From assembly GCF_000204195.1 (NCBI RefSeq), contig NZ_AFBG01000025.1:62001-126000 (forward strand): a stretch of 64,000 nucleotides of DNA, written 5' to 3'. This DNA comes from Acidovorax radicis N35. Lineage in GTDB: Bacteria; Pseudomonadota; Gammaproteobacteria; Burkholderiales; Burkholderiaceae_C. The translations under genes were made by a program, and so were the position numbers. Below, piece after piece: positions 1-8,077 of this stretch; position 1 is the stretch's first letter, and every line of letters begins with the position of its first letter. Under the pieces are notes generated by a model, which was not told the origin of the DNA, did not search any database, and saw only the letters and a program-made list of their open reading frames with translations.

Positions 1-375
1 ACGGCCTGCCGCGAGCAGACCCTGCCCTGGTTCACCGCACGTGCTGCACAGCCCGGCCACGCCCTGTGGCGCCTGTCCGTGCCCGCCACGGCCCCGGTGC
101 TGAGCTTGCCGGGCGGCGCGCAGCCGCTGGTCGAGTGGCATGGCGCGCTGCGCTGGGTGCAAGCGCCCGAATCCGCAGGCGACGCCCTGCGCGAAGCCGC
201 TCGGGCTGTGGGTGGGAACGCTTCTGTTTTTGTAGCTGCTAGCGCAGGTGGATCAAGCGCCAGGGGCACATTTGACCTTCAATCCAAGGCGCTGGAGCAC
301 ATTCACGCCCGGCTCAAGCACAGCTTTGACCCGGCCGGCATCTTCAACCCCGGCCGCATGGCGCGGGCCTGGTAG
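1..375 (+). CDS. glcE: Glycolate oxidase FAD-binding subunit GlcE, 3' end only
   Basis: The reading frame is open from the first base, so the gene starts outside the window; 124 residues remain. GlcE is the second FAD-domain subunit of the glycolate oxidase complex GlcDEF, which oxidises glycolate to glyoxylate at the cytoplasmic membrane. The C-terminus has the family's closing pattern, a His-x-Arg-Leu-Lys stretch followed by FDPAGIFNPGRM. glcF follows after one intervening gene, which supports the call. Residues around 76-90 are encoded by a copy of an interspersed repeat that is elsewhere intergenic, so this loop may be repeat-derived. Confidence 0.85.
   Translation, partial: TACREQTLPWFTARAAQPGHALWRLSVPATAPVLSLPGGAQPLVEWHGALRWVQAPESAGDALREAARAVGGNASVFVAASAGGSSARGTFDLQSKALEHIHARLKHSFDPAGIFNPGRMARAW
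226..276 (+). repeat. Family A interspersed inverted repeat, copy inside glcE
   Basis: GTAGCTGCTAGCGC, a short loop, then TCAAGCGCCAGGGGC and CACATTT. This matches the intergenic copies near 40.8 and 52.4 kb, but here it is in frame within glcE and encodes a Val-Ala-Ala-Ser-Ala-Gly-Gly-Ser-Ser-Ala-Arg-Gly segment. Confidence 0.6.
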
Positions 376-400
376 GCGCGCCATCACTGCGTCCTCCGCC

Positions 401-1222
401 ATGCGACGCCTTCGCCACCTCACAGGACACCACCGCACGGTGGCCAGCAACCGGGTGCTGGGCCTGTTGCTCGCCTTCAATGCCGGGGCGGTCAACGCCG
501 GAGGTTTTCTGGTGGTGCACCTGTACACCTCGCACATGACCGGCTTTTTGTCGTCGCTGGCGGACAACCTGGTGCTGGGCCAGATGAAAATCGTGCTGGG
601 TGCCATCGGCGCGCTGTGGGCCTTCATGTCGGGCGCGGGCACCACCGCCATCATGATCAACTGGGCGCGCCAGCGCAGGCTGCGCAGCACCTTCGCGCTG
701 CCGCTGGTGCTGGAGTCCGTGCTCATGCTGCTGTTCGGTCTGGTGGGCGCCATCACGCTCAGCTGGCCCACGCCGTTTGCCGTGCCGATGACGGTGCTGC
801 TGCTGTCCTTCATCATGGGCCTGCAGAACGCCACGGTGACCAAGATGTCCTCGTCGCAGATCCGCACCACCCACATGACGGGGGTGGTGACCGACCTGGG
901 CATCGAGATGGGCAAGATGCTGTACTGGAACCGCACCGGCACGGCGCCCGAATCCCAGGTGCGCGCCAACCAGGCCCGGCTGCGGCTGTTTGCTGGGCTG
1001 GTGGGCATGTTCCTGGTGGGCGGCATTGCGGGCGCGGCGGGCTTCAAGCATGTGGGTTTTGTGTTTGTGGTGCCCCTGGCGCTGGTGCTGCTGGCGCTGT
1101 CGCTGCCCCCGCTGTGGGCCGACCGTGCCCGGCTGCGCCACCCGTTGCGAAAGTCGCTCGCGCTCAATGTTCCGCTCGACCCACCCCTGGGCCCACCTGC
1201 TGACCCACCGGCCACGCGCTGA
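401..1222 (+). CDS. DUF1275 (YoaK family) multi-pass membrane protein
   Basis: This 273-residue protein has about six hydrophobic segments. The first carries the family signature of a small-residue helix (FNAGAVNAGGF) followed by SHMTGFLSSLADNLVLG, as in YoaK/DUF1275 proteins. The role of the family is unknown; it is sometimes assumed to be a permease. The frame stays open upstream to 248, but the ATG at 401 places a basic N-terminus before the first helix and avoids a long overlap with glcE. It lies 25 bp after glcE and 42 bp before glcF, so it is probably co-transcribed with the glycolate oxidase genes. Confidence 0.85.
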   Translation: MRRLRHLTGHHRTVASNRVLGLLLAFNAGAVNAGGFLVVHLYTSHMTGFLSSLADNLVLGQMKIVLGAIGALWAFMSGAGTTAIMINWARQRRLRSTFALPLVLESVLMLLFGLVGAITLSWPTPFAVPMTVLLLSFIMGLQNATVTKMSSSQIRTTHMTGVVTDLGIEMGKMLYWNRTGTAPESQVRANQARLRLFAGLVGMFLVGGIAGAAGFKHVGFVFVVPLALVLLALSLPPLWADRARLRHPLRKSLALNVPLDPPLGPPADPPATR

Positions 1223-1264
1223 ATCCGTCCTGAAATTTTCTGTTTCTTCGCCCAGGCATGCACC

Positions 1265-2524
1265 ATGCAAACCCAGCTTTCCCCTGAATACCGCGCCCGG
1301 GCCGATGGCCTGGAGGCCGAATCCATCCTGCGCAAATGTGTGCACTGTGGCTTTTGCACCGCCACCTGCCCCACCTACCAGCTGCTGGGCGACGAACTGG
1401 ACGGCCCGCGCGGCCGCATCTACCTCATCAAGCAGGTGCTTGAAGGCGAGACCCCCACGCGCAAGACCCAGATGCACCTGGACCGGTGCCTGACCTGCCG
1501 CAACTGCGAAAGCACCTGCCCCAGCGGCGTGCAATACGGCCACCTGGTCGACATCGGCCGCAAGATCGTCGATGAAAAAGTGCCCCGCCCCGTGGGCGAA
1601 AAAGCCCTGCGCTGGGCGCTGAAGGAGGGCCTGCCCTCGCCCCTGTTTGCCCCCGCCATGAAGGCCGGGCAACTGGTGCGCGGCCTGCTGCCTGCATCCC
1701 TCAAGGCCAAGGTGCCTGCGCCCCAAAATGCCGGGGCCTGGCCCACGCGCGAGCATGCGCGCAAGGTGCTTTTGCTGGCCGGCTGCGTGCAACCGGCCAT
1801 GATGCCCAACATCAACACCGCCACCGCGCGTGTGCTCGACGCCGTGGGCATCCAGACCGTGATTGCGCCCAAGGCCGGGTGTTGTGGTGCCGTCAAGTTC
1901 CACCTCAACGACCAGGAGGGCGGCAAGGCCGAGATGCGCGCCAACATCGACGCCTGGTGGCCGCTGGTGGAGCAGGGGCGGGGCGTGGTGGAGGCCATCG
2001 TCATGAACGCTTCAGGCTGCGGTGTCACCGTCAAGGAATACGGCCACATCCTGAAGGACGACCCGCAGTACGCGGCCAAGGCCGAGCGCATCAGCACCCT
2101 CACGCGCGACCTCTCGGAGCTGCTGCCCGCCCTGCTGCCCGAGCTGGCCGACAAGCTTGCCGGGCGCGTGCAGCGGCCCGACACGCTGTTTGCCTACCAC
2201 CCTCCCTGCACGCTGCAGCACGGCCAGAAGCTGCGTGGCGGGGTAGAGACGCACCTCAACCAGCTCGGCTTCAAGCTGCGCACCGCGCGCAACGACGCCC
2301 ACCTGTGCTGCGGCTCGGCAGGCACGTATTCGGTGCTCAACCCCGACCTGTCTTACCAGCTGCGCGACCGCAAGCTCGGCGTGCTCGGCGAGGCTTTTGG
2401 CGATCAGCCGCCCGACATGATCCTGTCGGCCAACATCGGCTGCATCACCCACCTGCAAAGTGGCACAGGCACGCCGGTGCGGCACTGGGTGGAGGTGCTG
2501 GACGAGGCGATGCGCGGGCAGTAA
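1265..2524 (+). CDS. glcF: Glycolate oxidase iron-sulfur subunit GlcF
   Basis: The 419-residue protein carries electrons from the flavin subunits of glycolate oxidase. Two 4Fe-4S motifs are visible: Cys25-x2-Cys28-x2-Cys31-x3-Cys35-Pro and Cys75-x2-Cys78-x2-Cys81-x3-Cys85-Pro. Two CCG (cysteine-rich) domains follow, with Cys174 and Cys206-Cys207 in the first and Cys315 and Cys348-Cys349 in the second. Length and domain order match GlcF of Escherichia coli and other proteobacteria. It lies downstream of glcE with a DUF1275 gene between them. The start is the first ATG ahead of the first cluster. Confidence 0.95.
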   Translation: MQTQLSPEYRARADGLEAESILRKCVHCGFCTATCPTYQLLGDELDGPRGRIYLIKQVLEGETPTRKTQMHLDRCLTCRNCESTCPSGVQYGHLVDIGRKIVDEKVPRPVGEKALRWALKEGLPSPLFAPAMKAGQLVRGLLPASLKAKVPAPQNAGAWPTREHARKVLLLAGCVQPAMMPNINTATARVLDAVGIQTVIAPKAGCCGAVKFHLNDQEGGKAEMRANIDAWWPLVEQGRGVVEAIVMNASGCGVTVKEYGHILKDDPQYAAKAERISTLTRDLSELLPALLPELADKLAGRVQRPDTLFAYHPPCTLQHGQKLRGGVETHLNQLGFKLRTARNDAHLCCGSAGTYSVLNPDLSYQLRDRKLGVLGEAFGDQPPDMILSANIGCITHLQSGTGTPVRHWVEVLDEAMRGQ

Positions 2525-2576
2525 CTGTTCTGCCCAGCCGCTACGACGGCTCCAATATTGTTAGAAAGGGCAGGCC

Positions 2577-3191
2577 ATGCGATTCGAGGGGACACTCACT
2601 CAGTGGAATGACGAACGCGGTTTTGGTTTCATCACGCCCGTCCCCGCAGGCCAGGCTGTCTTCGTACACATCTCGGCGTTTGCGCGTGACGGCCTGCGGC
2701 CGCAGTTGAACGAGGCGCTGAGTTTCGAGATCACCCTGAACAGGGACGGAAAGAAACAGGCGGTCATGGTGCGCCGCGACCTTTCCGCTATAGCGGCGCC
2801 TTCCTCCGCGCCTGCGCATACACGCCATCGCACGGGCCCGGCGCGCTCGGAGCCCAAGGGGCTGCCCACCCGCATCGTTGTGTTCGTGATTGCCTGCGCG
2901 CTTTTGGTTGCCGCCTACTGGCACTTCGACCGGAGGACACAGCGGGCCGCTGCTGCTCGGGCAGAGGCGGTAGCGCAGTCTCTGAAGGCGCCTCAGCAAC
3001 GCGCCCTCGCTGCCCCGGCGCAACCGTTGGCCTCTCTGTACCGCTGTGATGGTCGCCAGCACTGCTCGCAGATGACTTCATGTTCGGAAGCCAAGTTCTT
3101 CCTGCAGAACTGCCCCGACACCAAGATGGACGGGAACGGCGATGGTGTTCCTTGCGAACAGCAGTGGTGCACCCATCCGCTGGCAAAGTAG
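2577..3191 (+). CDS. Cold-shock-domain, transmembrane, Excalibur-domain protein
   Basis: This 204-residue protein combines three parts. Residues 1-68 are a cold-shock fold with RNP1-like GFGFIT (15-20) and RNP2-like VFVHIS (28-33). Residues about 98-117 form one membrane helix. Residues about 154-200 are an Excalibur-type calcium-binding segment with six cysteines (157, 163, 169, 179, 193, 198) and the loop DGNGDGVPCE. The cold-shock part would be cytoplasmic and bind single-stranded nucleic acid; the Cys-rich tail would then sit in the periplasm. Cold-shock domains fused to DUF1294 membrane segments are common, and Excalibur tails are also known, so function cannot be assigned beyond possible envelope-tethered RNA/DNA binding. 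Confidence 0.8.
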   Translation: MRFEGTLTQWNDERGFGFITPVPAGQAVFVHISAFARDGLRPQLNEALSFEITLNRDGKKQAVMVRRDLSAIAAPSSAPAHTRHRTGPARSEPKGLPTRIVVFVIACALLVAAYWHFDRRTQRAAAARAEAVAQSLKAPQQRALAAPAQPLASLYRCDGRQHCSQMTSCSEAKFFLQNCPDTKMDGNGDGVPCEQQWCTHPLAK

Positions 3192-3283
3192 TCCGTTCGC
3201 CAAGGCCGTTTGGCACCCATATCCCCAACGCTGGCATGATCGAGGGTTTTGTCGCCCCCATTTTTGCCCCGAACTGCAACGCC

Positions 3284-4195
3284 ATGACCGACTCCGTGTC
3301 CGCACAAGAACAACCCCACACAGCCCCTGCCGCACCGCTGGCAGCGCCTGTTGCGGCCGAGGCCGCCGCTGCCGTGGCAGCCACTGCGCCCATCGCGTCA
3401 ACCGAAGCCGGGGCGAACCAGCCACGCACAGGCGGCTCGCGCCGTGGTGGCCGCAACCGCCGCAAGCCCGAGGGCCGCGAGGCATCCCCGGGCGCGGCGG
3501 ACGTGGCTGCGCCCGCTGGGGCCGCACCTGGCGCGGGCCCACGCGCGCCCCAGCGTGTTCACCCTGCGCTGGAGCAACTGGCCGCGCTGTACCCCCCACT
3601 GTTCGGTGCGGTGTTTCGCCCGCTCAAACGGGGCATCTTCCAGGACCTGCTGGCCGCGCACCCCGAGCTGTTCGAGCGCGAGGCGCTCAAGGTGGCCCTG
3701 GGCATCCACACCCGCTCCACACGCTATCTGCAAAGCGTGGCGGCAGGCGACAAGCGCCACGACCTGCAAGGCCAACCCGTGGAAGACATGGCCCCCGAGC
3801 ATGTGCACCATGCGCTGCTGGAGGTCTATCGCCGCAAGAAGGCGCGCGCCACTGAAGACCTGCTGCCCAAGCTGCGCAACCGCATGATGGCCGCGTTCGA
3901 GGCCTCGGGCCTCACGCGCGAGGCGTATACCGAGCTGGTGCTGAGCCGCGATGACGCCGCCAACGCCATCCTCGAAGAAGCCTTTGCCGAATGGTCGGCG
4001 CGCAACGCCAGGGATGAGGCCCTGCTGCGCGCCTTTGAAGCCAGCGGCCAGACGCTGGACGCCTTTGCCGACATGTACGGCATGGTGCCCCGCACGGTGG
4101 GGCAGCAGCTGGAGCGCGCGCGCCGGCTGGCATCAGCGGCCACCGCAGCCGCCAGCGCTGCCGCCGCAGCAACACCTGCGCCCGAAGGCGCATAA
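3284..4195 (+). CDS. ProQ/FinO-domain RNA-binding protein
   Basis: This 303-residue protein has an Ala/Pro-rich, low-complexity N-terminus with a basic RRGGRNRRK patch (about 53-61). A ProQ/FinO domain spans about 92-190; its core includes the LFRPLKRGI-like segment FRPLKRGIFQ and a conserved TRSTRYLQSV stretch. A helical C-terminal half ends in an Ala-rich tail. FinO/ProQ proteins bind structured RNAs and act as post-transcriptional regulators. The frame is open back to 3080, but the ATG at 3284 begins a typical polar N-terminus and is 92 bp after the preceding gene. Confidence 0.85.
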   Translation: MTDSVSAQEQPHTAPAAPLAAPVAAEAAAAVAATAPIASTEAGANQPRTGGSRRGGRNRRKPEGREASPGAADVAAPAGAAPGAGPRAPQRVHPALEQLAALYPPLFGAVFRPLKRGIFQDLLAAHPELFEREALKVALGIHTRSTRYLQSVAAGDKRHDLQGQPVEDMAPEHVHHALLEVYRRKKARATEDLLPKLRNRMMAAFEASGLTREAYTELVLSRDDAANAILEEAFAEWSARNARDEALLRAFEASGQTLDAFADMYGMVPRTVGQQLERARRLASAATAAASAAAAATPAPEGA

Positions 4196-4282
4196 CTGAC
4201 CCGGCTGCGGCTGGCCTGCAGGGTGTGACCACCCTACGTGCGTGTTGACAGTCGTGCCGTGTGCACGCGCGTTGGAAAGACC

Positions 4283-4927
4283 ATGATGCGTGCGCCTGAA
4301 AAACTCATCTTCCTCCCGGGCGTGGGGGGCAACCCCGCCTTCTGGCGGCCTGTGGCGGACGCACTGCCACAGCCTGCAGCGCATGTGTTGCTCGGCTGGC
4401 CGTGGTTTGGTGCCGCGTCCCCGGCCGACCTGCCCGCCACGGGGGCCCGGGATATGCAGGACCTCGTGGCGGCCACCACGGTGCACATGGACCGGCCCTG
4501 CGCGCTCATTGCGCAATCGATGGGAGGCGTGGTGGCTCTGCTGGCCGCACTGGAGCGGCCCGAGTGGCTGACGCACCTGGTGCTGGTGGCGACTTCGGGC
4601 GGTGTCCCCATCGACGATCTGCACCCCGAGGATTGGCGCCCAGGCTTCCTGCAATCCAATCCCGCGTTTCCGCAGTGGTTGGCCGATGTGCGCCTGGACC
4701 TGTCCGCCCGCCTGCCCTCGGTGCAGGCACCCAGCTTGCTTTTGTGGGGGGATGCGGATGCCATCAGCCCCACTGCCGTGGGGCAGCGTTTGTCCGGGCT
4801 GCTGCCCCACAGCCAGATGCACGTGCTGGCGGGCGGTGGCCACGACCTGGCCGTGGCGCACGCGGGCGCAGTGGCTGCGCACATTGCAGGCCATCTGCAG
4901 GGCGCAGCACAGCGCCCCAAGGCGTAG
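4283..4927 (+). CDS. Alpha/beta-fold hydrolase
   Basis: The 214-residue protein has a nucleophile elbow AQSMGG (Ser79), an acid at Asp157 or Asp159 in LLLWGDADA, and His187 in GGGHDLA, which together make a plausible catalytic triad. There is no signal peptide, so it should be cytoplasmic. Two adjacent ATGs (4283 and 4286) follow a GGAAAGA ribosome-binding site; spacing slightly favours the second. The cap region is short. The substrate is unknown, and nothing in the neighbourhood points to a pathway. Confidence 0.8.
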   Translation: MMRAPEKLIFLPGVGGNPAFWRPVADALPQPAAHVLLGWPWFGAASPADLPATGARDMQDLVAATTVHMDRPCALIAQSMGGVVALLAALERPEWLTHLVLVATSGGVPIDDLHPEDWRPGFLQSNPAFPQWLADVRLDLSARLPSVQAPSLLLWGDADAISPTAVGQRLSGLLPHSQMHVLAGGGHDLAVAHAGAVAAHIAGHLQGAAQRPKA

Positions 4928-5116
4928 CGCACGGGCGGCTTAGAATGCCAGTTGTGACCCGGTTCATGGGTTGCCGTAAGCGTTTACGTCAATCAACGCG
5001 CCAACCAACACCGGCCCTGCCGGGGTGGTGGTCCCCGGTTCGCAAGTGGCACGGCAGGTCGTGCGGGCGTGCTGGGGGCGGCGCCTTGCTTGACCGGTTT
5101 GCTTTCTGGAACTTCA
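4928..5116. other. Intergenic region before the DUF2798 gene
   Basis: The only structure noted is a short inverted repeat CGTAA-N4-TTACG at 4975-4988. No promoter hexamers are convincing. Confidence 0.3.
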
Positions 5117-5413
5117 ATGAACCAACCTTCGTCTCCTCGCACCTCTGAGTCCTCGTCCTCCAAGACCTTTTTCGGCCTGCGCAAACTCCCTGCGCGTTCT
5201 GCGGCCTGGGTCACGCCGCTGTTGCTGTCGCTGCTCATGACCTTCATCGTGTCCCTGATCAGCACCCTGCGTGTGGTGGGCTTGTCGATGGACGTGCCCC
5301 GTCTCTGGATGAGCTCCTGGGCGTTGTCCTGGCTGGTGGCGTTCCCCACGCTGCTGCTGGTGCTTCCGCTGGTGCGCCGGGCCACGGCCGCGATCGTGGA
5401 GCCACAGGGCTGA
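5117..5413 (+). CDS. DUF2798 small membrane protein
   Basis: This 98-residue protein has a Ser-rich polar N-terminus, the family pattern RKLPAR, and two membrane helices (about 31-53 and 64-86). The first contains LLLSLLMTFIVSLISTLR, the second WMSSWALSWLVAFPTLLLVLPLVRR. This matches DUF2798 proteins, whose role is unknown. The ATG at 5117 starts the polar N-terminus; the frame is open back to 5069. A stem-loop follows 28 bp after the stop. Confidence 0.85.
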   Translation: MNQPSSPRTSESSSSKTFFGLRKLPARSAAWVTPLLLSLLMTFIVSLISTLRVVGLSMDVPRLWMSSWALSWLVAFPTLLLVLPLVRRATAAIVEPQG

Positions 5414-5440
5414 CAGCCTGTCCTCCCGGACCGCGCGGAA

Positions 5441-5467
5441 GCTGCTGACGCCCCGTGTCAGCAGCCT
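5441..5467 (+). terminator. Stem-loop after DUF2798 gene
   Basis: A perfect 9-bp inverted repeat, GCTGCTGAC and GTCAGCAGC, with a 7-nt loop and a weak T-run after it (CTTCT). It could be a terminator, or a diverged copy of the operator-like palindrome that follows at 5495. Confidence 0.5.
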
Positions 5468-5494
5468 TCTGCCTGCGGCTTGAAGAGCCTGCAC

Positions 5495-5520
5495 GCTACT
5501 GACATCAAGGTGTCAGTAGC
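5495..5520. promoter_or_regulatory. Perfect palindrome upstream of the GyrI-like / WYL regulator pair
   Basis: GCTACTGACA and TGTCAGTAGC with a 6-nt spacer, a perfect 10-bp inverted repeat 84 bp upstream of the effector-binding gene. CTGACA...TGTCAG dyads of this type suit dimeric HTH regulators, and the adjacent WYL/YafY-type regulator is the obvious candidate to bind it. Binding is inferred, not shown. Confidence 0.55.
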
Positions 5521-5604
5521 AGGCCCGCACCATTCGTCCCTCGCAGCTGCACACCCTGATCGATCTGCCGATTGATCCCATTCACTGACCAGAGAGGACC
5601 CGCC

Positions 5605-6093
5605 ATGACAAACACCCCCGCAACCATCCAGATTCCCGCATTCAGCGTGGCCGGCATTGCCGTGCGCACGCGCAACAGCGAAGAGATGAACCCCGCGATC
5701 GCACGCCTCGGAGGCCTGTGGGACCGATTTTTCAGCCAGAGCTGGGAGCGCAAATTGCCCAGCCGGGGCGACGACGGGCGTATCTTCGGTGTGTACAGCG
5801 GCTACGAGTCCAACGAACATGGCGCTTTCGATGTGACCGCCGGTGTGGCCGTGGCTGACCCGGATCTGGCTCAGGCCGTGCCCGGCGCTGCCCGCATCGA
5901 TATCCAGGAAGGCGACTACCTGGTTTTCACCGGCCAGGGCGACATGCCGCAGATGGTGATCGACACCTGGGTTCGCATCTGGCATTACTTTGCCGAGAAT
6001 ACGCAGGTGCAACGCCGCTTTGGCACCGACTTCGAAGCTTATGAAGGCCCGGACCGGGTGGCCATCCATATTGGCGTCATGCTTCCAAATTAG
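5605..6093 (+). CDS. GyrI-like / AraC effector-binding domain protein
   Basis: This 162-residue cytoplasmic protein consists of a single effector-binding fold. The features seen are an N-terminal beta strand (FSVAGIAVRTRNS), the FGVYSGYESNEHGAFDVTAGVAV strand region, and GDYLVFTGQGDMPQMVIDTWVRIW near the C-terminus. Such stand-alone GyrI-like proteins bind small hydrophobic or cationic compounds. The ATG at 5605 has a good AGAGAGGA ribosome-binding site. A WYL-type regulator gene follows on the same strand, and a palindromic operator-like site lies upstream, so the pair probably forms a small ligand-responsive unit. Confidence 0.85.
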   Translation: MTNTPATIQIPAFSVAGIAVRTRNSEEMNPAIARLGGLWDRFFSQSWERKLPSRGDDGRIFGVYSGYESNEHGAFDVTAGVAVADPDLAQAVPGAARIDIQEGDYLVFTGQGDMPQMVIDTWVRIWHYFAENTQVQRRFGTDFEAYEGPDRVAIHIGVMLPN

Positions 6094-6145
6094 TAGCGAT
6101 CAGCGCTTGTTTTTCAAGCGCTATTGCCCGAAATCACTGAAAAAT
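6087..6145 (+). repeat. Family A interspersed inverted repeat
   Basis: TAGTAGCGATCAGCGCTTG, TTTTT, CAAGCGCTATTGCC, then AAATCACTGAAAAA. The AGCGCTTG/CAAGCGCT arms are perfect, so the transcript would form a hairpin. It begins at the stop codon of the GyrI-like gene and fills the gap before the next gene. Confidence 0.75.
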
Positions 6146-6154
6146 CGAGATCCC

Positions 6155-6889
6155 ATGCGCCGCGCTGACCGCCTGTTCCAGATCGTCCAGCTCATCCGGG
6201 GGCGGCGCCTGTCCACCGCCGCCTTCCTGGCCGAGCGGCTCGAAGTCTCGGCCCGCACCATCTACCGCGATGTGGCGGACCTCCAGCACCAGGGCGTGCC
6301 CATTGAGGGCGAAGCCGGTGTGGGCTACCGCCTGGGCGCGGGCTTCGAGCTGCCGCCACTCATGTTCAGCCAGGGCGAAGCCAATGCGCTGGTGGCCGCT
6401 GCACGGCTGGCCCAGGCCTGGCTCGATGCCGGGCTGGCGCGCGAGGTGGAAGGCGCCTTGGGCAAGATCCTTTCGGTGCTGCCCCCGGCCGCGCGCGTGG
6501 CGGCCGAGGCGCAGGCGCTGTATGCGCCGTCCGTGGGGCTGGACCCGCGCGTCCAGGCCACCCTGCAGGCTCTGCGCGAGGCGGTGCACAGCCGGCATGT
6601 GGTGCAGATCGACTACGCCGACGTCCAAGGCCGTCCCAGCCTGCGCCGCCTGCGCCCGCTGGGCTGCTTTTATTGGGGCAAGGTCTGGACGCTTTCAGCC
6701 TGGTGCGAGCTGCGCGGCGATTTCCGGGGCTTTCGCATCGACCGCATCGTGGACCTGGTGGTGCTCGACGAACAGTTCCGCCAGGAGCCCGGCAAGACAC
6801 TGGCCGACATGCTGCGCAAGGTGGAGGCGGAGATGGGCTCGTGTCCGCCAGAGTGGCCGGCTGCGCAGACACCCGGGTTGAATGCCTGA
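6155..6889 (+). CDS. YafY-type HTH regulator with WYL domain
   Basis: This 244-residue protein has an N-terminal HTH_11 winged helix (RADRLFQIVQLIRGRRLSTAAFLAERLEVSARTIYRDV) followed by a WYL ligand-binding domain at about 135-215. The WYL core reads VQIDYADVQG...RPLGCFYWGKVWTLSAWCELR..FRGFRIDRI. WYL regulators respond to small ligands or nucleic acids. The ATG at 6155 is chosen because it starts directly at the HTH; the frame is open upstream through the repeat. It likely controls the GyrI-like gene before it. Confidence 0.9.
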   Translation: MRRADRLFQIVQLIRGRRLSTAAFLAERLEVSARTIYRDVADLQHQGVPIEGEAGVGYRLGAGFELPPLMFSQGEANALVAAARLAQAWLDAGLAREVEGALGKILSVLPPAARVAAEAQALYAPSVGLDPRVQATLQALREAVHSRHVVQIDYADVQGRPSLRRLRPLGCFYWGKVWTLSAWCELRGDFRGFRIDRIVDLVVLDEQFRQEPGKTLADMLRKVEAEMGSCPPEWPAAQTPGLNA

Positions 6890-6932
6890 GGGGTCCGCGC
6901 AGGCGCGCGCACCGGCTCGCATGCGTCACGCG

Positions 6933-7895
6933 CTATCGTGCCGTCGTCACCAGCCCGTCCCGGTACCGCCGGCTACAAGGCACGCTGCTCCCATCCTTCA
7001 TCACCAGACGCGCATCGCCGCTGTCCAGCGGCTCAATCTCGGCGATGGCGTCCAGATTGACGGCGTAGCTGCGGTGCACGCGCACGAAGCGTGTGGGGTC
7101 GAGCTGCGTTAGAAAGTCGGTGAGCGTGGAGCGCAGCAGGTAGTCGTGGCCGTTCACATGCAGGCCCACGTAGTTGGCCTCGGCCTGCAGCCAGGCGATG
7201 TCGCCCGCCGCGATCAGGAATTCGCGGCGCAGCTTGCGCACCAGGAAACGTTCGGGGCGTTGGGGGGGAGGCGCGGCCGGGGCCTCGGGCGTTGATGCCG
7301 GGGCTTGCGTGGCCGTGGCTGCCCCGGGCGCACCCGGCGTGTGGAGCGGCGGTTCTGGCTCTGCGGGCGGCTCGGGGGCATCCAGCACGCGGGCCTCGCC
7401 CTGCAGGCGCAGCAGCAAGAAGCGGTAGCTGACCAGCGCACCCAAGGTAAGCGTGTAGCTGCGCACATCCTTCAAATATTCATAACCCCACTGCGTCCAC
7501 CAGCCGGGCGGCTGGTAGTGCTCGCCCAGGGCCGCGTAGCCCGCATGGCGCAAGGCCCACATGCCCGCCAGATGCACGGTGCAGTACACCACGCTGGCCA
7601 GTACATGCCAGGGCAGATGGCGCCGGAGCGTGCCCCTGCGCAGCACAAAGCGCCGCTCGAACGCCACCACGGCCGGGATCAGTGCTGCGACCACTGCCAC
7701 GCTCGACAGCTCCCACAGCAGTGGCTCCCACGCCGCCACGGATCTGCCGGAGCCGCGCAGGTCGATCCATGTCACCACCGTGTTGAAGGCTGCCTGCACC
7801 AGCAGCACCACGGCCCAGAAGCCGACTTCGGCACGCCGCCGCAGGGCGCGGTCGTGGGGGTAGCGGTCGATCCAGGCGGGCGCGGGGGCGGTCAT
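6933..7895 (-). CDS. Membrane-bound LytTR-domain transcriptional regulator
   Basis: This 320-residue protein has four predicted membrane helices in its N-terminal half, a Pro/Ala-rich linker, and a C-terminal LytTR DNA-binding domain. The LytTR part starts around RFLVRKLRREFLIAAGDIAWLQAEANYVGLHV and ends with FVRVHRSYAVNLDAIAEIEPLDSGDARLVMKDGSSVPCSRRYRDGL, the classic LytTR pattern. There is no receiver domain, so signal input is probably through the membrane part. ATG at 7895 (start MTAPAPAWIDRY) is preferred over the upstream in-frame start. It is divergent from the acyltransferase gene 182 bp away, its likely target. Confidence 0.85.
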   Translation of the reverse strand: MTAPAPAWIDRYPHDRALRRRAEVGFWAVVLLVQAAFNTVVTWIDLRGSGRSVAAWEPLLWELSSVAVVAALIPAVVAFERRFVLRRGTLRRHLPWHVLASVVYCTVHLAGMWALRHAGYAALGEHYQPPGWWTQWGYEYLKDVRSYTLTLGALVSYRFLLLRLQGEARVLDAPEPPAEPEPPLHTPGAPGAATATQAPASTPEAPAAPPPQRPERFLVRKLRREFLIAAGDIAWLQAEANYVGLHVNGHDYLLRSTLTDFLTQLDPTRFVRVHRSYAVNLDAIAEIEPLDSGDARLVMKDGSSVPCSRRYRDGLVTTAR

Positions 7896-8077
7896 GGATG
7901 GCAAGTGTAGGCAGGGCCGTGCGCCGACGGGCGGGAGTTTCCCCCGGAGCGACTCCTTTTCGTCCCTGCCACCCGCCGCTCGTCCCTGCGGCGCCCCGGC
8001 CCGTCCCCTGGGAACACCGCACGATGGGGTGGGGGCCCAGCATCCCGCCCTGTGATCCACCCTGCCTGACTTGTGCC

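Noticed and set aside
344-1903. 519-residue minus-strand frame
   Set aside because: It is the mirror of the DUF1275 and glcF genes, with His/Gln/Gly-rich sequence typical of antisense frames in GC-rich DNA.
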